A DNA stretch of 64,000 nt from an uncultured Alphaproteobacteria bacterium (GCA_902576905.1 CACGWW010000002.1:1-64000); one strand, 5' to 3'; positions 9,197 through 19,519 are shown, counted from the first letter of the stretch. Program-made: numbers and translations. The notes: generated from the sequence alone by a model not told the origin.

Positions 9197-10294
9197 TTAA
9201 GCTTCTATGCCCAACACTCTGTTTCTTTGGTTAACAAAAGTACCTTCAAATTGTGCCATTGTACCACCAATTTCTCTCAGAGCTTTTTGGAAAGCGTCAT
9301 CAATCTTTTTAGCTAACGCGCTGTGATCTCTCACTTCTTCATAGACCTCAGCAGAGGCATCACCAAAAGAGTCCCAAACCTCATCACTAAAGGCTTTCAC
9401 TACTACGCCCTGCTCATTAACGAGTTTGCCAAGATACTCACCATTCTTAGCTATACCTTCTTCATACTGAGCAGCCTGTTCTTCAAAGGCAGCAGCGGTT
9501 ATAATGGCCTTTTCCCACTCTGTCATGCTACCCCATAGGCTTGCGTTGAATGCAAAAGAAAGTCCTCCTCCTGGCTCGTGCATTCCACCGGTGTAGTAGA
9601 ATTTTGCTGCTTCATAAAATTTCATGAAGTAGTCATTGTATGGACCTACCCACTCCGTCGCATCAATCGAACCGGATACTAAGTTTTCATAAATCTGACC
9701 ACCTGGAAGTGTTACTGTTGTACCACCCAGTTTAGAGATAACTTGCCCGCCAAGACCAGGAATACGCATCTTAAGTCCTTTGAGGTCATCAGCACTGTTG
9801 ATTTCTTTGTTGAACCATCCGCCGGCCTGCGTACCTGTTGAACCACAAGTGATGGCCTTAAGACCAAACTCTCCGGACACTTCGTCCCACAGAGCCTGGC
9901 CACCGCCAAATTTTACCCATGCACACCACTCAGGACAAGTCATGCCGAAGGGAACCGATGTCCAGTAAGCGAAACCTGGGTGTTTCCCCGTAAAATAATA
10001 GTCAGCCGAGATGTAGCATGATGAGTTACCAGAGGCTACTTCATCAAAAACATCAAGACCACCCACTTTTTCTCCAGAAGCAAAATACTCCATGGTAATC
10101 CGACCTTCTGAAAGCTGCGTTATTCTTTCCATTAACCTTTGAGCAGAAGTTCCTAGACCAGGGAAGTCTCTGGGCCAACTTGAAACACAAGTCAGCACTT
10201 TTCTCTCTTGAGCTACAGCTGGTGCTGCTAGTGCTGCTCCAGCTACTGCGGCAGTTCCAATACCTGCCTTTGTAATAAAATCACGTCGTTTCAT
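9197..10294 (-). CDS. TRAP transporter substrate-binding protein (DctP-like), Tat-exported
   Basis: 365 aa periplasmic solute-binding protein. The N-terminus MKRRDFITKAGIGTAAVAG is a twin-arginine signal, followed by an AAPAVAQ cleavage region. Binding-protein signatures include LKGLKMRIPGLGGQV and LPGGQIYENLVSGSIDA. I place the start at the ATG at 10294, because GGAGG sits 4 nt upstream; a TTG at 10309 also opens the frame but overlaps that ribosome site. It is the first gene of the operon with the two permease genes. The substrate is unknown; the large subunit resembles the mannitol/chloroaromatic type. Confidence 0.9.
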   Translation of the reverse strand: MKRRDFITKAGIGTAAVAGAALAAPAVAQERKVLTCVSSWPRDFPGLGTSAQRLMERITQLSEGRITMEYFASGEKVGGLDVFDEVASGNSSCYISADYYFTGKHPGFAYWTSVPFGMTCPEWCAWVKFGGGQALWDEVSGEFGLKAITCGSTGTQAGGWFNKEINSADDLKGLKMRIPGLGGQVISKLGGTTVTLPGGQIYENLVSGSIDATEWVGPYNDYFMKFYEAAKFYYTGGMHEPGGGLSFAFNASLWGSMTEWEKAIITAAAFEEQAAQYEEGIAKNGEYLGKLVNEQGVVVKAFSDEVWDSFGDASAEVYEEVRDHSALAKKIDDAFQKALREIGGTMAQFEGTFVNQRNRVLGIEA

Positions 10295-10349
10295 ATTTCC
10301 TCCAAACAAAATTTATTTAAATACTACTCAACTACATAAATAGCCTCCT

Positions 10350-10378
10350 TGTATATCCTAGTTACTTGTCAATATCAA
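10350..10378 (-). promoter_or_regulatory. Sigma70-like promoter for the TRAP operon
   Basis: Read on the minus strand: -35 TTGATA (10378-10373), 17-nt spacer, -10 TATACA (10355-10350). Predicted transcription start is near 10342, giving a leader of about 50 nt before the binding-protein ATG. The 10295-10563 divergent region also has to hold the ilvB promoter, for which I found no convincing pair of boxes. Confidence 0.5.
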
Positions 10379-10563
10379 GCACATAAAAAATATAAAATTT
10401 TAAATACATTAAAGCCCACCCTTTACAATCTTTATGCAAGGCAGTAGTACTTTCGTACTTTAGATAGGCTCAAAATCAAAATTTAAATAAACTCTTTAAA
10501 AAAAAGAACGATTGCCTTACAGTCATAGTCTAAACAACGTTTTTAAATCAAAGAGACTTTAAT

Positions 10564-12324
10564 ATGACACAGGCAAATAAAATTACTGGCGCAGAGATAG
10601 TGATAAAAGCTTTGATTGATCAGGGTGTGGATACCGTCTTTGGCTATCCTGGGGGGGCGATTCTGCCAATTTATGACGAACTATTTCAGCAAAAGAAAAT
10701 TAAACATATTCTTGTTCGACACGAGCAAGCTGCTACTCATGCTGCCGAAGGATACGCAAGATCTACTGGAAAAATTGGTGTGGTTTTTGTCACCTCTGGA
10801 CCAGGCGCAACCAACTCAGTAACAGGGCTTACAGATGCATTAATGGACAGTGTCCCAATAGTAGTTATAAGTGGTCAAGTGCCTACTTTTATGATAGGGA
10901 ATGATGCTTTCCAGGAAGCGGATACCGTGGGTATCACCAGACCCTGCACAAAACATAACTGGCTTGTTAAAGATACAAACAAACTAGCCGAAACTATACA
11001 CAAAGCTTTTGAAGTTGCAGGAACTGGCAGACCTGGGCCCGTTTTGGTAGATGTTCCAAAAGACGTTCAGTTTGCTTCTGGTTGCTACACTAAGAAAAAC
11101 GAAATAAAAAAGAATTTTATTAAAAAAGAGCCCTCTATTGATCTTAATATGTTGGATGAAGCAATATATAGATTAGAGCTAGCTGAGAGGCCTATAATTT
11201 ATAGTGGAGGCGGCGTTATTAATTCTGGTCAATCAGCAGTAAACTCACTCAGAAATTTGGTCGCTGGTACAAATTTCCCAATAACTTCTACTCTAATGGG
11301 TCTTGGTAGTTATCCTGCTTCAGGAAAAAACTGGTTAGGAATGTTAGGTATGCATGGCACTTATGAAGCCAATATGTCTATGCACGACTGCGACTTTATG
11401 CTTTGTATTGGCGCTCGCTTTGACGACCGGATAACAGGACGAATTGACGCTTTTAGTCCGAACTCTTACAAGGTTCACCTAGACATTGACCCTTCTTCAA
11501 TAAATAAAAACATAACTGTAGACGCGCCTTTAATTGGGGATGTTTCCCAGATACTAAGCATGCTAATTGCTAGATGGAAGGAAAGAGGTTCTAAAGTAAA
11601 TAAGAAAAAATTAACCGCTTGGTGGAAATCCATAAATAGTTGGAAAGAAGTGCAATCACTTGGCTATGAGAATTCTTCCAGTGTTATCAAGCCTCAATAT
11701 GCCGTTCAAAGACTAGAGGAACTGACTAAGTCTTACAATAGATTTGTATCGACTGAGGTTGGTCAACACCAAATGTGGGCTGCACAATTTATGGGATTTG
11801 AAGAACCTAATAGGTGGATGACATCCGGAGGATTAGGTACAATGGGGTATGGTTTTCCAGCATCTATTGGTATTCAAATCGCCCACCCAAACTCTCTTGT
11901 AATCAATGTCGCTGGAGAGGCGAGCTGGCTAATGAACATGCAAGAATTAGGGACCGCAGTACAATACCGATTACCAGTAAAGCAGTTTATTTTAAATAAT
12001 GAGAGACTAGGCATGGTAAGGCAATGGCAGGAATTATTGCATGGAGAACGGTATTCTCACAGCTGGTCTGATGCTTTACCTGATTTCGTTAAGCTAGCAG
12101 AGGCATATGGGATAAAAGGCATAAGATGTGAAGACCCTGCTATGCTAGATGATAATATCAGAGAAATGATTGACTATCCTGGCCCAGTAATATTTGATTG
12201 CTTGGTCGAAAAACATGAAAATTGTTTTCCCATGATTCCATCTGGTAAAGCCCATAACGAAATGATTCTTGGGGAACAAACGGAAGAAAACAGTATCTCA
12301 GATGATGGTGCTGTATTGGTTTAA
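10564..12324 (+). CDS. ilvB: Acetolactate synthase large (catalytic) subunit
   Basis: ThDP-dependent enzyme that condenses two pyruvates to acetolactate, or pyruvate with 2-oxobutyrate, in branched-chain amino acid synthesis. 586 aa, normal size. The N-terminal domain has FGYPGGAILPIYDEL and RHEQAATHAAEGYAR with the ThDP-activating glutamate, then TSGPGATN. The C-terminal ThDP/Mg motif, usually GDG/GDA, reads GEAS at residues 451-454, followed by NMQELGTAVQYRLPV; I believe this Glu variant occurs in related alphaproteobacteria. The small-subunit gene follows after 23 bp. Confidence 0.96.
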   Translation: MTQANKITGAEIVIKALIDQGVDTVFGYPGGAILPIYDELFQQKKIKHILVRHEQAATHAAEGYARSTGKIGVVFVTSGPGATNSVTGLTDALMDSVPIVVISGQVPTFMIGNDAFQEADTVGITRPCTKHNWLVKDTNKLAETIHKAFEVAGTGRPGPVLVDVPKDVQFASGCYTKKNEIKKNFIKKEPSIDLNMLDEAIYRLELAERPIIYSGGGVINSGQSAVNSLRNLVAGTNFPITSTLMGLGSYPASGKNWLGMLGMHGTYEANMSMHDCDFMLCIGARFDDRITGRIDAFSPNSYKVHLDIDPSSINKNITVDAPLIGDVSQILSMLIARWKERGSKVNKKKLTAWWKSINSWKEVQSLGYENSSSVIKPQYAVQRLEELTKSYNRFVSTEVGQHQMWAAQFMGFEEPNRWMTSGGLGTMGYGFPASIGIQIAHPNSLVINVAGEASWLMNMQELGTAVQYRLPVKQFILNNERLGMVRQWQELLHGERYSHSWSDALPDFVKLAEAYGIKGIRCEDPAMLDDNIREMIDYPGPVIFDCLVEKHENCFPMIPSGKAHNEMILGEQTEENSISDDGAVLV

Positions 12325-12347
12325 TTAATACGGAAAGAGCTTGGAAA

Positions 12348-12914
12348 ATGTCTTTAAAATTGAAAAAAGGGGTAAATAAACAAAGCGCTTACAATCTCAG
12401 GGATCCTAATCTCGACTATGAAGCTGCACATACTCTTTCTATTATTGTTGATAACGAATCTGGTGTTTTAGCAAGGGTTATTGGCTTGTTTTCTGGCAGA
12501 GGTTATAACATTGACAGCTTAACGGTTGCGGAGGTCGATCCCGATGGACATAGGTCGAGAATTACGATAGTTACAACTGGAACCCCAAAAGTAATAAACC
12601 AAATTAAGGCACAACTCAATAGGATGGTTCCTGTTCACGAAGTAATAGATCTCACTCTTAAAGGTAAGGCTGTTCAACGGGAGCTTGCAATATTCAAGGT
12701 TGTTGCGAATGGCAATCAGCGAGTGGAATCTTTGAGGCTAGCAGATGTGTTTAGGGCAAAAGTCGTTGACAGCACTTTGAAGAGCTTTACGTTCGAACTT
12801 ACGGGTACTTCAGAGAAGATAGATGCATTTGCTGAGCTAATGGCTCCTTTGGGTCTTGAAGAAATAGCCAGAACGGGGATTGTCGCGTTACTTAGAGGCG
12901 ACAATTCTAGCTAG
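12348..12914 (+). CDS. ilvN: Acetolactate synthase small (regulatory) subunit
   Basis: 188 aa valine-sensing subunit of acetohydroxyacid synthase. An N-terminal ACT domain begins near residue 27 (HTLSIIVDNESGVLARV) and contains the ligand-loop GRGYNIDSLTV. A C-terminal domain typical of IlvH/IlvN follows and ends with the family sequence EEIARTGIVALLRG. It is co-transcribed with ilvB. It ends 5 bp before the stop codon of convergent nrdJ, so no dedicated terminator fits between them. Confidence 0.95.
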   Translation: MSLKLKKGVNKQSAYNLRDPNLDYEAAHTLSIIVDNESGVLARVIGLFSGRGYNIDSLTVAEVDPDGHRSRITIVTTGTPKVINQIKAQLNRMVPVHEVIDLTLKGKAVQRELAIFKVVANGNQRVESLRLADVFRAKVVDSTLKSFTFELTGTSEKIDAFAELMAPLGLEEIARTGIVALLRGDNSS

Positions 12915-12919
12915 CGTTT

Positions 12920-15900
12920 TTAGCTGCACCCAGAGGTACTCCCGCACGTGTTGCATTTCAAACAAGTTCCATTTCTCACCAATGTGAAATTACCACATTC
13001 ATTGCAAGGGTCGCCTTCATATCCTTGCATTTTTGCTTTCGTTACTTGATCTGAAACTTGTAGAGATCCTTTTACATTAGCACCTGTTAAATTGCCTGCG
13101 GTTACCACCTTTTCTTGAGGTTTATCACTCACCGTTGGAAATCTTTTTCTTAGATATCCGGAGCTGGAAAGCTCTTTAATCATTTCGAGAGATCCCTCTG
13201 CTTTCCTTATGGCATCGTTTTTAACGGCTTTACTAGACTCCACTTTTTCGCCTAAAGTGTCGAGGTTATCTTCAGGTATGGAATGAGCCAAATCTGTTCT
13301 ATCTAAGTAAGATATAGCCAACTCTCTGAAAATATAATCCAAAATTGAAGTGGCATTTCTAATTGTATCATTACCTTGCACAAGCCCAGCAGGTTCAAAT
13401 CTAGTGAACGTAAAAGCCTCTACAAACTCATCAAGGGGTACCCCGTATTGTAACCCTACTGAGACTGCGATAGCGAAGTTGTTCATCATAGCTCGAAAAG
13501 CAGCACCTTCTTTATGCATGTCTATGAATATCTCGCCCAGCTTTCCATCACCATATTCTCCAGTACGAAGATAAACTTTATGACCTCCTACAACTGCTTT
13601 TTGTGTATATCCCTTCCGTCTCTCAGGAAGCTTTGACCGACCTTTTACTATTTCCTTATAAACAATCTGCTCCAGAACTTTTTGAGCGTTGGTTTCTTGG
13701 ATCATATCTTCTTCTAGCTCATCAGCTTCATCTTCAATTAATGCTGATGACAGAGGTTGAGAAAGTTTTGAACCATCTCTGTAAAGCGCATTAGCCTTAA
13801 CGCCTAGGGACCAGCTTAATTCGTAGGCATCCTTACAATCCTTAATAGATGAATCGCTCGGCATATTTATTGTTTTTGAAATAGCCCCAGAAATGAATGA
13901 TTGTGCAGCGGCCATCATGTAAATATGGCTCTCGACTGAAAGATATCGTTTCCCTTTCTTTCCACAAATGTTTGCACAATCAAAAACTGGCAGGTGTGCT
14001 TCGTCTAGGTATGGAGCACCTTCCAAAGTCATTGTTCCACAAACATAATCATTTGCTTGAGATATATCTTCGTTACTAAAGCCTAGGTGTGCTAGTAGAC
14101 TAAAGCTTGGGTCATTAAGTTTGTCCATCGGTACTCCGAGAGTATCTCGGCAAAATTCTTGCCCCAATGTCCATTGATTGAAAACAAACTTAATATCGAA
14201 AGCAGTTGGCAGAGCTTTTTCAATTTTTTCAATTTCTTTCAAGGAGAACCCGTGTCCCAACAAGGAGGTTGGGTTTATTTTTGGGCAGTTTTCTAGTGAT
14301 CCATTGCCCACAGCATAGTTAACTATGGAGTCGATTTTTTCCTCGTCATACCCTAATACTTTAAGCGCGCTGGGAACTGATTGGTTTATTATTTTGAAAT
14401 ATCCGCCTCCTGCAAGCTTCTTGAACTTCACAAGTGCGAAGTCAGGCTCAATTCCTGTTGTGTCACAATCCATAATCAGACCAATCGTTCCAGTAGGCGC
14501 AATCACAGAAACCTGGGCATTTCTAAACCCAAACTTTTCTCCAAGAGACAATGCTTGCGTCCACTCCTCTTGAGCAACGGCAACAAGACTTGAGTCTGGG
14601 CAATTCTTTGTATCTAGAGGTACCGGATTGACATTAACCTTATCGTAGCCACTATCCTTGCCAAAAGCTGCCCTCTTATGATTTTTTATAACTCTCAGCA
14701 TATGTTTTTTATTTTTTGTGAATCTTTTGAACGACCCGACCTCTCCGGCTAGTTTTGCTGATGTTTTATAAGAGGTGCCTGTCATTAAAGCAGTTATTGC
14801 TCCGCAGATAGCCCTACCTCCTTTACTGTCATATGATAGACCCATATTCATGAGCAACCCTCCAAGATTAGCATAGCCTAACCCAAGAGTTCTATAGTCA
14901 AAAGACCCCACCGCTATTTCCTTGCTGGGAAATTGTGCCATCATAACGGAAATTTCTAAACTCAGAGTCCATAGTTCTACCGAATGCATAAAACTATCAT
15001 GGTCAAATTTTCCCTCTTTCAGATACTTAATAAGATTAATTGATGCCAAATTGCAGGCTGTATCATCAAGAAACATATATTCTGAACATGGATTAGAAGC
15101 TCGTATGTTTCCATCTTCTGGACAGGTGTGCCATGCATTGATGGTATCGTGATATTGGATGCCTGGATCGGCACAGGACCACGCTGCGTGTGATATCTGA
15201 TCCCACAGTTCTCGTGCTTTGACCTTTTTAAGAGCTTTACCGTCTGTTCTTTTTAAAAGTTCCCAATCTTTATTTTCTTTTACAGCTCTTAAAAATCTGT
15301 CTGTCACTCTCACTGAATTATTTGAGTTTTGACCCGATACAGTCAAATATGCTTCAGAGTCCCAATCGGTGTCATAAGTTGGAAACGATATCTCTTTATA
15401 TCCTTGTCTTGCGTATTCCAATATCCTGTTTATGTAGGTATCGGGTATCATACTTTGACGTGCCTCTCTAATTGCCTTATTTAGCTCCTTGTTTAACTTC
15501 GGGTTTGTGCTGTTTTTTTTATCGACACCTTCAGAGTCCACAGCTGCGAAGATCTTATTAAGCATTTTTTCGTGTAACTTTGAACCTGCAACCAACGCAG
15601 CCACTTTTTGCTCTTCGATTACTTTCCAGTTTATAAATTCCTCAATATCAGGGTGATCTACATCGCATATTACCATTTTTGCTGCTCGCCTTGTGGTTCC
15701 CCCCGATTTTATCGCGCCTGCGGATCGGTCACCTATTTTTAAGAAAGACATCAGTCCTGAGGACTTTCCCCCACCTGTTAAACCTTCAGCGCTCCCCCTC
15801 AATGTCGAGAAGTTTGTTCCCGTTCCTGAGCCATACTTAAAAAGTCTTGCCTCTCTTTTCCACAGATCCATTATTCCGCCTTCGTTCACCAAGTCGTCTT

Positions 15901-16513
15901 GGATTGACTGAATAAAACATGCGTGGGGTTGGGGGTGCTCATATGCAGACTTAGACATTGTTAATTTGTGTGTCTTATAATCAACATAAAAGTGGCCCTG
16001 ACTCGGGCCATCTATCCCATAGGCCCAATGCAACCCAGTATTAAACCACTGAGGAGAGTTAGGCGCTCCCATTTGATTGGCAAGGATATACCTCATCTCA
16101 TCATAATAAATCCTCGCATCTCTTTCACTGTCAAAATAGTTTCCTTTCCAGCCCCAATATGCCCAAGCACCTGCCAGGCGATCGAAAACCTGTCTCGCTG
16201 TCGTTTCACTGGAATACCTTTGGTCGGAGTCTAATTTCTCCAACGCAACTGTATCCTCGATGCTCCGTTGAAGAAAAATTGGCACTCCTTCCTCTTGTAC
16301 TTTTTTTAGTATTTTTGGCACACCCGCTTTTCTGAAATATTTTTGCGCTAACACATCTGCGGCAACTTGACTCCAAGCATCCGGAATTTCAATATTCTGT
16401 GCGCTAAACACAATTGACCCATCTGGATTTCTGATTTCTGAATCAGTCGTTTTGAAGTCCATATTCTCGTAGACTTCTCTGCCCTCAATAGTGTTTTTTC
16501 GTTCGAATTTCAT
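12920..16513 (-). CDS. nrdJ: Vitamin B12-dependent (class II) ribonucleoside-diphosphate reductase
   Basis: 1197 aa enzyme reducing ribonucleotides to deoxyribonucleotides with adenosylcobalamin, independent of oxygen. It has the [16 protein letters not shown] active-site block, an [20 protein letters not shown] stretch, and a C-terminal zinc-ribbon-like tail with two CxxC pairs ([13 protein letters not shown]) and a final Cys. The long form with this tail is common in alphaproteobacteria. I start at the ATG at 16513, with GGGGA about 8 nt upstream, rather than the TTG at 16528. A NrdR-box candidate lies about 90 bp upstream. No class I nrdAB genes are in the window. Confidence 0.95.
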   Translation of the reverse strand: MKFERKNTIEGREVYENMDFKTTDSEIRNPDGSIVFSAQNIEIPDAWSQVAADVLAQKYFRKAGVPKILKKVQEEGVPIFLQRSIEDTVALEKLDSDQRYSSETTARQVFDRLAGAWAYWGWKGNYFDSERDARIYYDEMRYILANQMGAPNSPQWFNTGLHWAYGIDGPSQGHFYVDYKTHKLTMSKSAYEHPQPHACFIQSIQDDLVNEGGIMDLWKREARLFKYGSGTGTNFSTLRGSAEGLTGGGKSSGLMSFLKIGDRSAGAIKSGGTTRRAAKMVICDVDHPDIEEFINWKVIEEQKVAALVAGSKLHEKMLNKIFAAVDSEGVDKKNSTNPKLNKELNKAIREARQSMIPDTYINRILEYARQGYKEISFPTYDTDWDSEAYLTVSGQNSNNSVRVTDRFLRAVKENKDWELLKRTDGKALKKVKARELWDQISHAAWSCADPGIQYHDTINAWHTCPEDGNIRASNPCSEYMFLDDTACNLASINLIKYLKEGKFDHDSFMHSVELWTLSLEISVMMAQFPSKEIAVGSFDYRTLGLGYANLGGLLMNMGLSYDSKGGRAICGAITALMTGTSYKTSAKLAGEVGSFKRFTKNKKHMLRVIKNHKRAAFGKDSGYDKVNVNPVPLDTKNCPDSSLVAVAQEEWTQALSLGEKFGFRNAQVSVIAPTGTIGLIMDCDTTGIEPDFALVKFKKLAGGGYFKIINQSVPSALKVLGYDEEKIDSIVNYAVGNGSLENCPKINPTSLLGHGFSLKEIEKIEKALPTAFDIKFVFNQWTLGQEFCRDTLGVPMDKLNDPSFSLLAHLGFSNEDISQANDYVCGTMTLEGAPYLDEAHLPVFDCANICGKKGKRYLSVESHIYMMAAAQSFISGAISKTINMPSDSSIKDCKDAYELSWSLGVKANALYRDGSKLSQPLSSALIEDEADELEEDMIQETNAQKVLEQIVYKEIVKGRSKLPERRKGYTQKAVVGGHKVYLRTGEYGDGKLGEIFIDMHKEGAAFRAMMNNFAIAVSVGLQYGVPLDEFVEAFTFTRFEPAGLVQGNDTIRNATSILDYIFRELAISYLDRTDLAHSIPEDNLDTLGEKVESSKAVKNDAIRKAEGSLEMIKELSSSGYLRKRFPTVSDKPQEKVVTAGNLTGANVKGSLQVSDQVTKAKMQGYEGDPCNECGNFTLVRNGTCLKCNTCGSTSGCS

Positions 16514-16599
16514 TATGCTCGTCCCCAATTTTTTTTTACAATGGTTATTTGACTAAACAACAAAGTATCTCCGAAACAACTGTCGTGCTGTTATTTCGC

Positions 16600-16615
16600 A
16601 CACTACATATTGTTG
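16600..16615. promoter_or_regulatory. Candidate NrdR box upstream of nrdJ
   Basis: ACACTACATATTGTTG matches the published NrdR consensus acaCwAtATaTwGtgt at 13 of 16 positions and lies about 90 bp upstream of the nrdJ start. On the nrdJ strand it overlaps a possible -10 (CAATAT) preceded at 18 nt by TTGTAT. NrdR sites normally come in pairs about 31 bp apart. I could not find a convincing second box at either side, so this is a single-site call. Confidence 0.5.
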
Positions 16616-16659
16616 TTTTTCAAGCCTGACATACAACTTGCGCGATAAAGCACCCTCTG

Positions 16660-16702
16660 GTCAACAAAAATTTTTTAAAAAAAGAAAAATTTTTTTGTTG
16701 AC
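16660..16702. repeat. AT-rich inverted repeat between tRNA-Pro and nrdJ
   Basis: GTCAACAAAAA (16660-16670) and TTTTTGTTGAC (16692-16702) form a perfect 11-bp inverted repeat, and the A/T tracts inside extend the dyad further. It could serve as a terminator for tRNA-Pro with T-runs on either strand, or as a protein-binding dyad or bent DNA upstream of nrdJ. A second weak hairpin, GGCTGTTAGTTT with AAACTATAGCC, follows at about 16722-16747. Confidence 0.5.
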
Positions 16703-16776
16703 ATCAATTCTTGGGGAATGGCTGTTAGTTTTTTATAAACTATAGCCAAGTCTCTAATTGCTCTCACCATTTGAGG

Positions 16777-16853
16777 TGGTCGGGGCGGCGAGATTCGAAC
16801 TCACGACCTACGGTACCCAAAACCGTCGCGCTACCAGGCTGCGCCACGCCCCG
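16777..16853 (-). tRNA. tRNA-Pro (anticodon TGG)
   Basis: 77-nt cloverleaf with CCA encoded. The acceptor stem CGGGGCG pairs with CGCCCCG, and the D-arm is GCGC/GCGC. The anticodon stem ACGGT/ACCGT encloses TTTGGGT, giving anticodon TGG. The T-arm has the canonical TTCGAAT loop. It reads CCN proline codons, probably as the general proline tRNA. Confidence 0.97.
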
Positions 16854-16913
16854 CGAATCATCGTAAATGATGCTAATTGCGTGCTCCATTGTTGGACCAA
16901 AAATAGCTATCTT

Positions 16914-17414
16914 TCAAGAAATATTATCCCAAGAGTGTACAGCTCCGGCCATTTTTCCTCTTGGGCCGTCAACTACTTGCAGTACCACCGCTTCTCCGGC
17001 TTGCAAATCAGAAAAACCGAAATGCCTAAGGATCTCCATGTGGAGAAAGATGTCCTCATGCGACTTATAAACATTTGCGAAGCCAAACCCCTTTGATTTA
17101 TCAAACCATTTAACACGTGCTGGTACCATCTCAACTCCAGACACATCTGGTATACCAAATTCTTCGCTCTCTTCTAAACTTTCAGTAGTCTCATTAGGAA
17201 CATTCAAGCTATGAATGATTGATACCTGTCTACCCTTGTCGGTATCCTGAACTTCAAACTCTACTGTTGAACCTTCAACAACCGACCCTCTTCCAAAATT
17301 TCTTAGTACATTAGCATGCAGAAGGACGTCGCCGTTACCATCATCAACAACTAGAAAACCAAAACCCTTTGTAGTGTCAAACCACTTAACTGTTCCCTTC
17401 AACTTAACACTCAA
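16914..17414 (-). CDS. Tandem cold-shock-domain protein
   Basis: 166 aa with two CspA-type domains. The first spans about residues 4-70, with GTVKWFDTTKGFGFLVVDD and DVLLHANVL. The second spans about 98-165, with ARVKWFDKSKGFGFANVY and DIFLHMEIL. Both carry RNP1 (KGFGF) and an RNP2-like segment, so it should bind single-stranded RNA or DNA as an RNA chaperone. An acidic linker rich in Glu joins the domains. This two-domain form of about 170-200 aa is typical of alphaproteobacteria. An extended -10 promoter lies just upstream. Confidence 0.92.
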   Translation of the reverse strand: MSVKLKGTVKWFDTTKGFGFLVVDDGNGDVLLHANVLRNFGRGSVVEGSTVEFEVQDTDKGRQVSIIHSLNVPNETTESLEESEEFGIPDVSGVEMVPARVKWFDKSKGFGFANVYKSHEDIFLHMEILRHFGFSDLQAGEAVVLQVVDGPRGKMAGAVHSWDNIS

Positions 17415-17450
17415 TCAACCACTCCTACGCTACAAGAACACTTAACATAG

Positions 17451-17459
17451 AGTATACCA
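17451..17459 (-). promoter_or_regulatory. Extended -10 promoter of the cold-shock gene
   Basis: TGGTATACT on the minus strand is an extended -10 (TGn plus TATACT) about 35 bp upstream of the cold-shock start. The -35 region (ACTGTT) is poor, which is usual for extended -10 promoters. It sits in the 72-bp gap after pdxH, so the gene can be expressed independently. Confidence 0.45.
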
Positions 17460-17486
17460 GAATTTTAAAAAAAAACAGTAAAAGAA

Positions 17487-18098
17487 TTAAGGATACAACC
17501 TACGAACACTCCAAGACTTTTCTCCAAGCACTCTTTCCCAAAGAAACCTATCATGCAGTCTATATTGTCCATCAGCCCAAAATTCAATTTGAATTGGTTT
17601 AATGCGTATACCTCCCCAAAAATCTGGCCTTCTTACATTTGTCTCAAATTGATTTTTATAAGAATGCCATCTTTCTATGAGCTCCTGTCTATCGTTTAAT
17701 GTCTCGCTTTGTTTAGAGGCCCAAGCCGCAGTTTGAGAACCAACCTCTCTCTCGGAAAAATATTTATCCGCAATCATTCCATCTTCCCTCTCAACATAAC
17801 CTCTAACTCTTATCTGCCTCCTTAATGACTTCCAATGTATATTGAACGCTACTTTATTAGTTAACAAAGCTTCTCGCGCTTTTTTCGAACCGTAATTAGT
17901 GAAAAAAACAAAAGCATCATCTTCAATGATTCGCAGCAATACCATTCTCACGTTAGGCAAACCTTCCTCATCAACGGTAGCTAACGCAATCGCATCAGGG
18001 TCATTAATCTCTGTCTCTCTTGCTTCTTCTAACCATCTACGGAAGATCGTAAAAGGTTCCTCCCCCGCAAATAACTTTTCATCAAACGTACTTTCCAT
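17487..18098 (-). CDS. pdxH: Pyridoxamine 5'-phosphate oxidase
   Basis: 203 aa FMN enzyme that oxidises pyridoxine or pyridoxamine 5'-phosphate to pyridoxal phosphate. The N-terminal half has the FMN-binding split-barrel sequence NVRMVLLRIIEDDAFVFFT, then SLRRQIRVRGYVE. The C-terminal signature contains RPDFWGGIRIKP and RLHDRFLWER, and the protein ends in RRLYP as in nearly all PdxH proteins. Full length. Transcribed divergently from fabI across a 99-bp AT-rich gap. Confidence 0.96.
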   Translation of the reverse strand: MESTFDEKLFAGEEPFTIFRRWLEEARETEINDPDAIALATVDEEGLPNVRMVLLRIIEDDAFVFFTNYGSKKAREALLTNKVAFNIHWKSLRRQIRVRGYVEREDGMIADKYFSEREVGSQTAAWASKQSETLNDRQELIERWHSYKNQFETNVRRPDFWGGIRIKPIQIEFWADGQYRLHDRFLWERVLGEKSWSVRRLYP

Positions 18099-18197
18099 TT
18101 TATTCCCAATTTTTTTATCTCAGTTATGGCATTTAAAAAAAAAATCACTATCCTTTATATAATTTTATTTCAATAGATTCATAGGGAGTATTAACAA

Positions 18198-19013
18198 ATG
18201 GGTCTGCTATCTGGTAAAAAAGGCTTGATAATGGGCGTGGCAAATGAAAGGTCGATAGCATGGGGTATAGCAAAATCATGCAGCTCCCAGGGAGCAAAAT
18301 TAGCTTTCACTTATCAAGGTGAAGCCCTAAAAAAGAGAATAACACCACTAGCCGAAAGTGTTAAGTCTAATTTCACCTTGGAGTGTGATGTCGCGGATCA
18401 GAATGCGATAAAAGAAACTTTCGCGAAAATAAAAGATGAATGGAACGATATCGACTTTCTGGTTCACGCCATTGGTTTTTCTGATAAAAATGAATTGAGA
18501 GGAAGATATGTAGATACGTCAAAACAAAATTTCTTATCCACAATGGACATTTCTGTATACTCTTTCACCGCGGTTGCTCAGGAAGCAGAGAGAATAATGC
18601 CTCAAGGAGGCTCAATAATAACATTGACATACTATGGCTCTGAGAAAGTGCTACCTCATTATAACGTGATGGGTGTTGCAAAAGCCGCATTAGAAGCATC
18701 CGTACGATACATGGCGATGGATTTAGGTAAAAAAAATATTAGAGTAAACGCGATAAGTGCAGGAACAGTAAAAACATTAGCTGCCTCTGGAATTGGGGAC
18801 TTTAGATATATTATGAAATGGAATGAATTAAATTCGCCTTTGAGACGAAATGTTACTCAGGATGAAGTGGGGAACGCTTCACTTTTTCTTTTATCAGACC
18901 TATCTTCTGGAATTACTGGTGAAAATTTGCATGTCGATGCTGGATATAATATTGTTGGAATGAAGGCGGAAGATGCCCCTGATATAGATGTCGTTACCGG
19001 CAGAAAAGAGTAA
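18198..19013 (+). CDS. fabI: Enoyl-[acyl-carrier-protein] reductase (NADH)
   Basis: 271 aa short-chain dehydrogenase-type enzyme for the last reduction in the fatty-acid elongation cycle. It begins [20 protein letters not shown], the FabI form of the nucleotide-binding site. The catalytic YxxxxxxK motif is in [16 protein letters not shown], preceded by [10 protein letters not shown]. The C-terminal [18 protein letters not shown] is also diagnostic. An AGGGAG ribosome site lies upstream. gpt follows 5 bp after the stop, suggesting an operon of otherwise unrelated housekeeping genes. Confidence 0.96.
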   Translation: MGLLSGKKGLIMGVANERSIAWGIAKSCSSQGAKLAFTYQGEALKKRITPLAESVKSNFTLECDVADQNAIKETFAKIKDEWNDIDFLVHAIGFSDKNELRGRYVDTSKQNFLSTMDISVYSFTAVAQEAERIMPQGGSIITLTYYGSEKVLPHYNVMGVAKAALEASVRYMAMDLGKKNIRVNAISAGTVKTLAASGIGDFRYIMKWNELNSPLRRNVTQDEVGNASLFLLSDLSSGITGENLHVDAGYNIVGMKAEDAPDIDVVTGRKE

Positions 19014-19018
19014 AAAAA

Positions 19019-19519
19019 ATGGAAACGTTACCTCACGAAAAAGGATTTCATATATCTTGGGAGCAAATCCATAGAGACTCTAGGGCGCTTGCGTGGCGCT
19101 TGGAGAAAATATCTCCTCAAAAGGGTAGTTGGAAAGCTGTAGTAGCTGTTACAAGGGGCGGTATGGTTCCTGCAATGGTTGTAGCGAGAGAGCTGGACTT
19201 AAGAGTTGTGGAAACAATTAGCGTTAAATCTTATGACCATCAAGTGCAGTCTGACGCGAAAATTCTAAAGAGCCCTGCAGAAGTTTATATAGGGAACGGA
19301 GATGGAATACTCATTGTTGATGACTTGGTCGATACGGGAAAAACCTTTCATACGATAAGAAGCTTATATCCAAAAGCACACTACGCAGCCGTTTACGCCA
19401 AACCATTGGGCAAAGATTCGCTAGACACTTTTATAACAGAAGTCAGTCAAGATACTTGGATCTTTTTCCCTTGGGATATGGCCCTTCAGTATGTGGCCCC
19501 TTACAAAGGCGAAGGGTAA
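19019..19519 (+). CDS. gpt: Xanthine-guanine phosphoribosyltransferase
   Basis: 166 aa purine-salvage enzyme converting xanthine or guanine and PRPP to nucleotides. The PRPP-binding motif [14 protein letters not shown] lies near residues 95-108, and [19 protein letters not shown] forms the early strand-loop of the fold. The C-terminal [16 protein letters not shown] is a Gpt signature. It starts 5 bp after fabI, with an A-rich leader rather than a strong Shine-Dalgarno. Confidence 0.93.
   Translation: METLPHEKGFHISWEQIHRDSRALAWRLEKISPQKGSWKAVVAVTRGGMVPAMVVARELDLRVVETISVKSYDHQVQSDAKILKSPAEVYIGNGDGILIVDDLVDTGKTFHTIRSLYPKAHYAAVYAKPLGKDSLDTFITEVSQDTWIFFPWDMALQYVAPYKGEG

Noticed and set aside
10295-10563. 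Attenuator or leader peptide before ilvB
   Set aside because: No short ORF rich in Leu, Val or Ile with a following terminator hairpin was found; only a 5-bp AGTAC dyad is present.
12920-16513. Many plus-strand frames of 60-88 codons across nrdJ
   Set aside because: All are antisense to nrdJ, which has intact family motifs throughout; none shows its own motif or start signal.
16514-16776. Cobalamin riboswitch upstream of nrdJ
   Set aside because: I looked for the B12-box and the multi-helix core and saw neither; the region is mainly A/T tracts plus the NrdR-like site.
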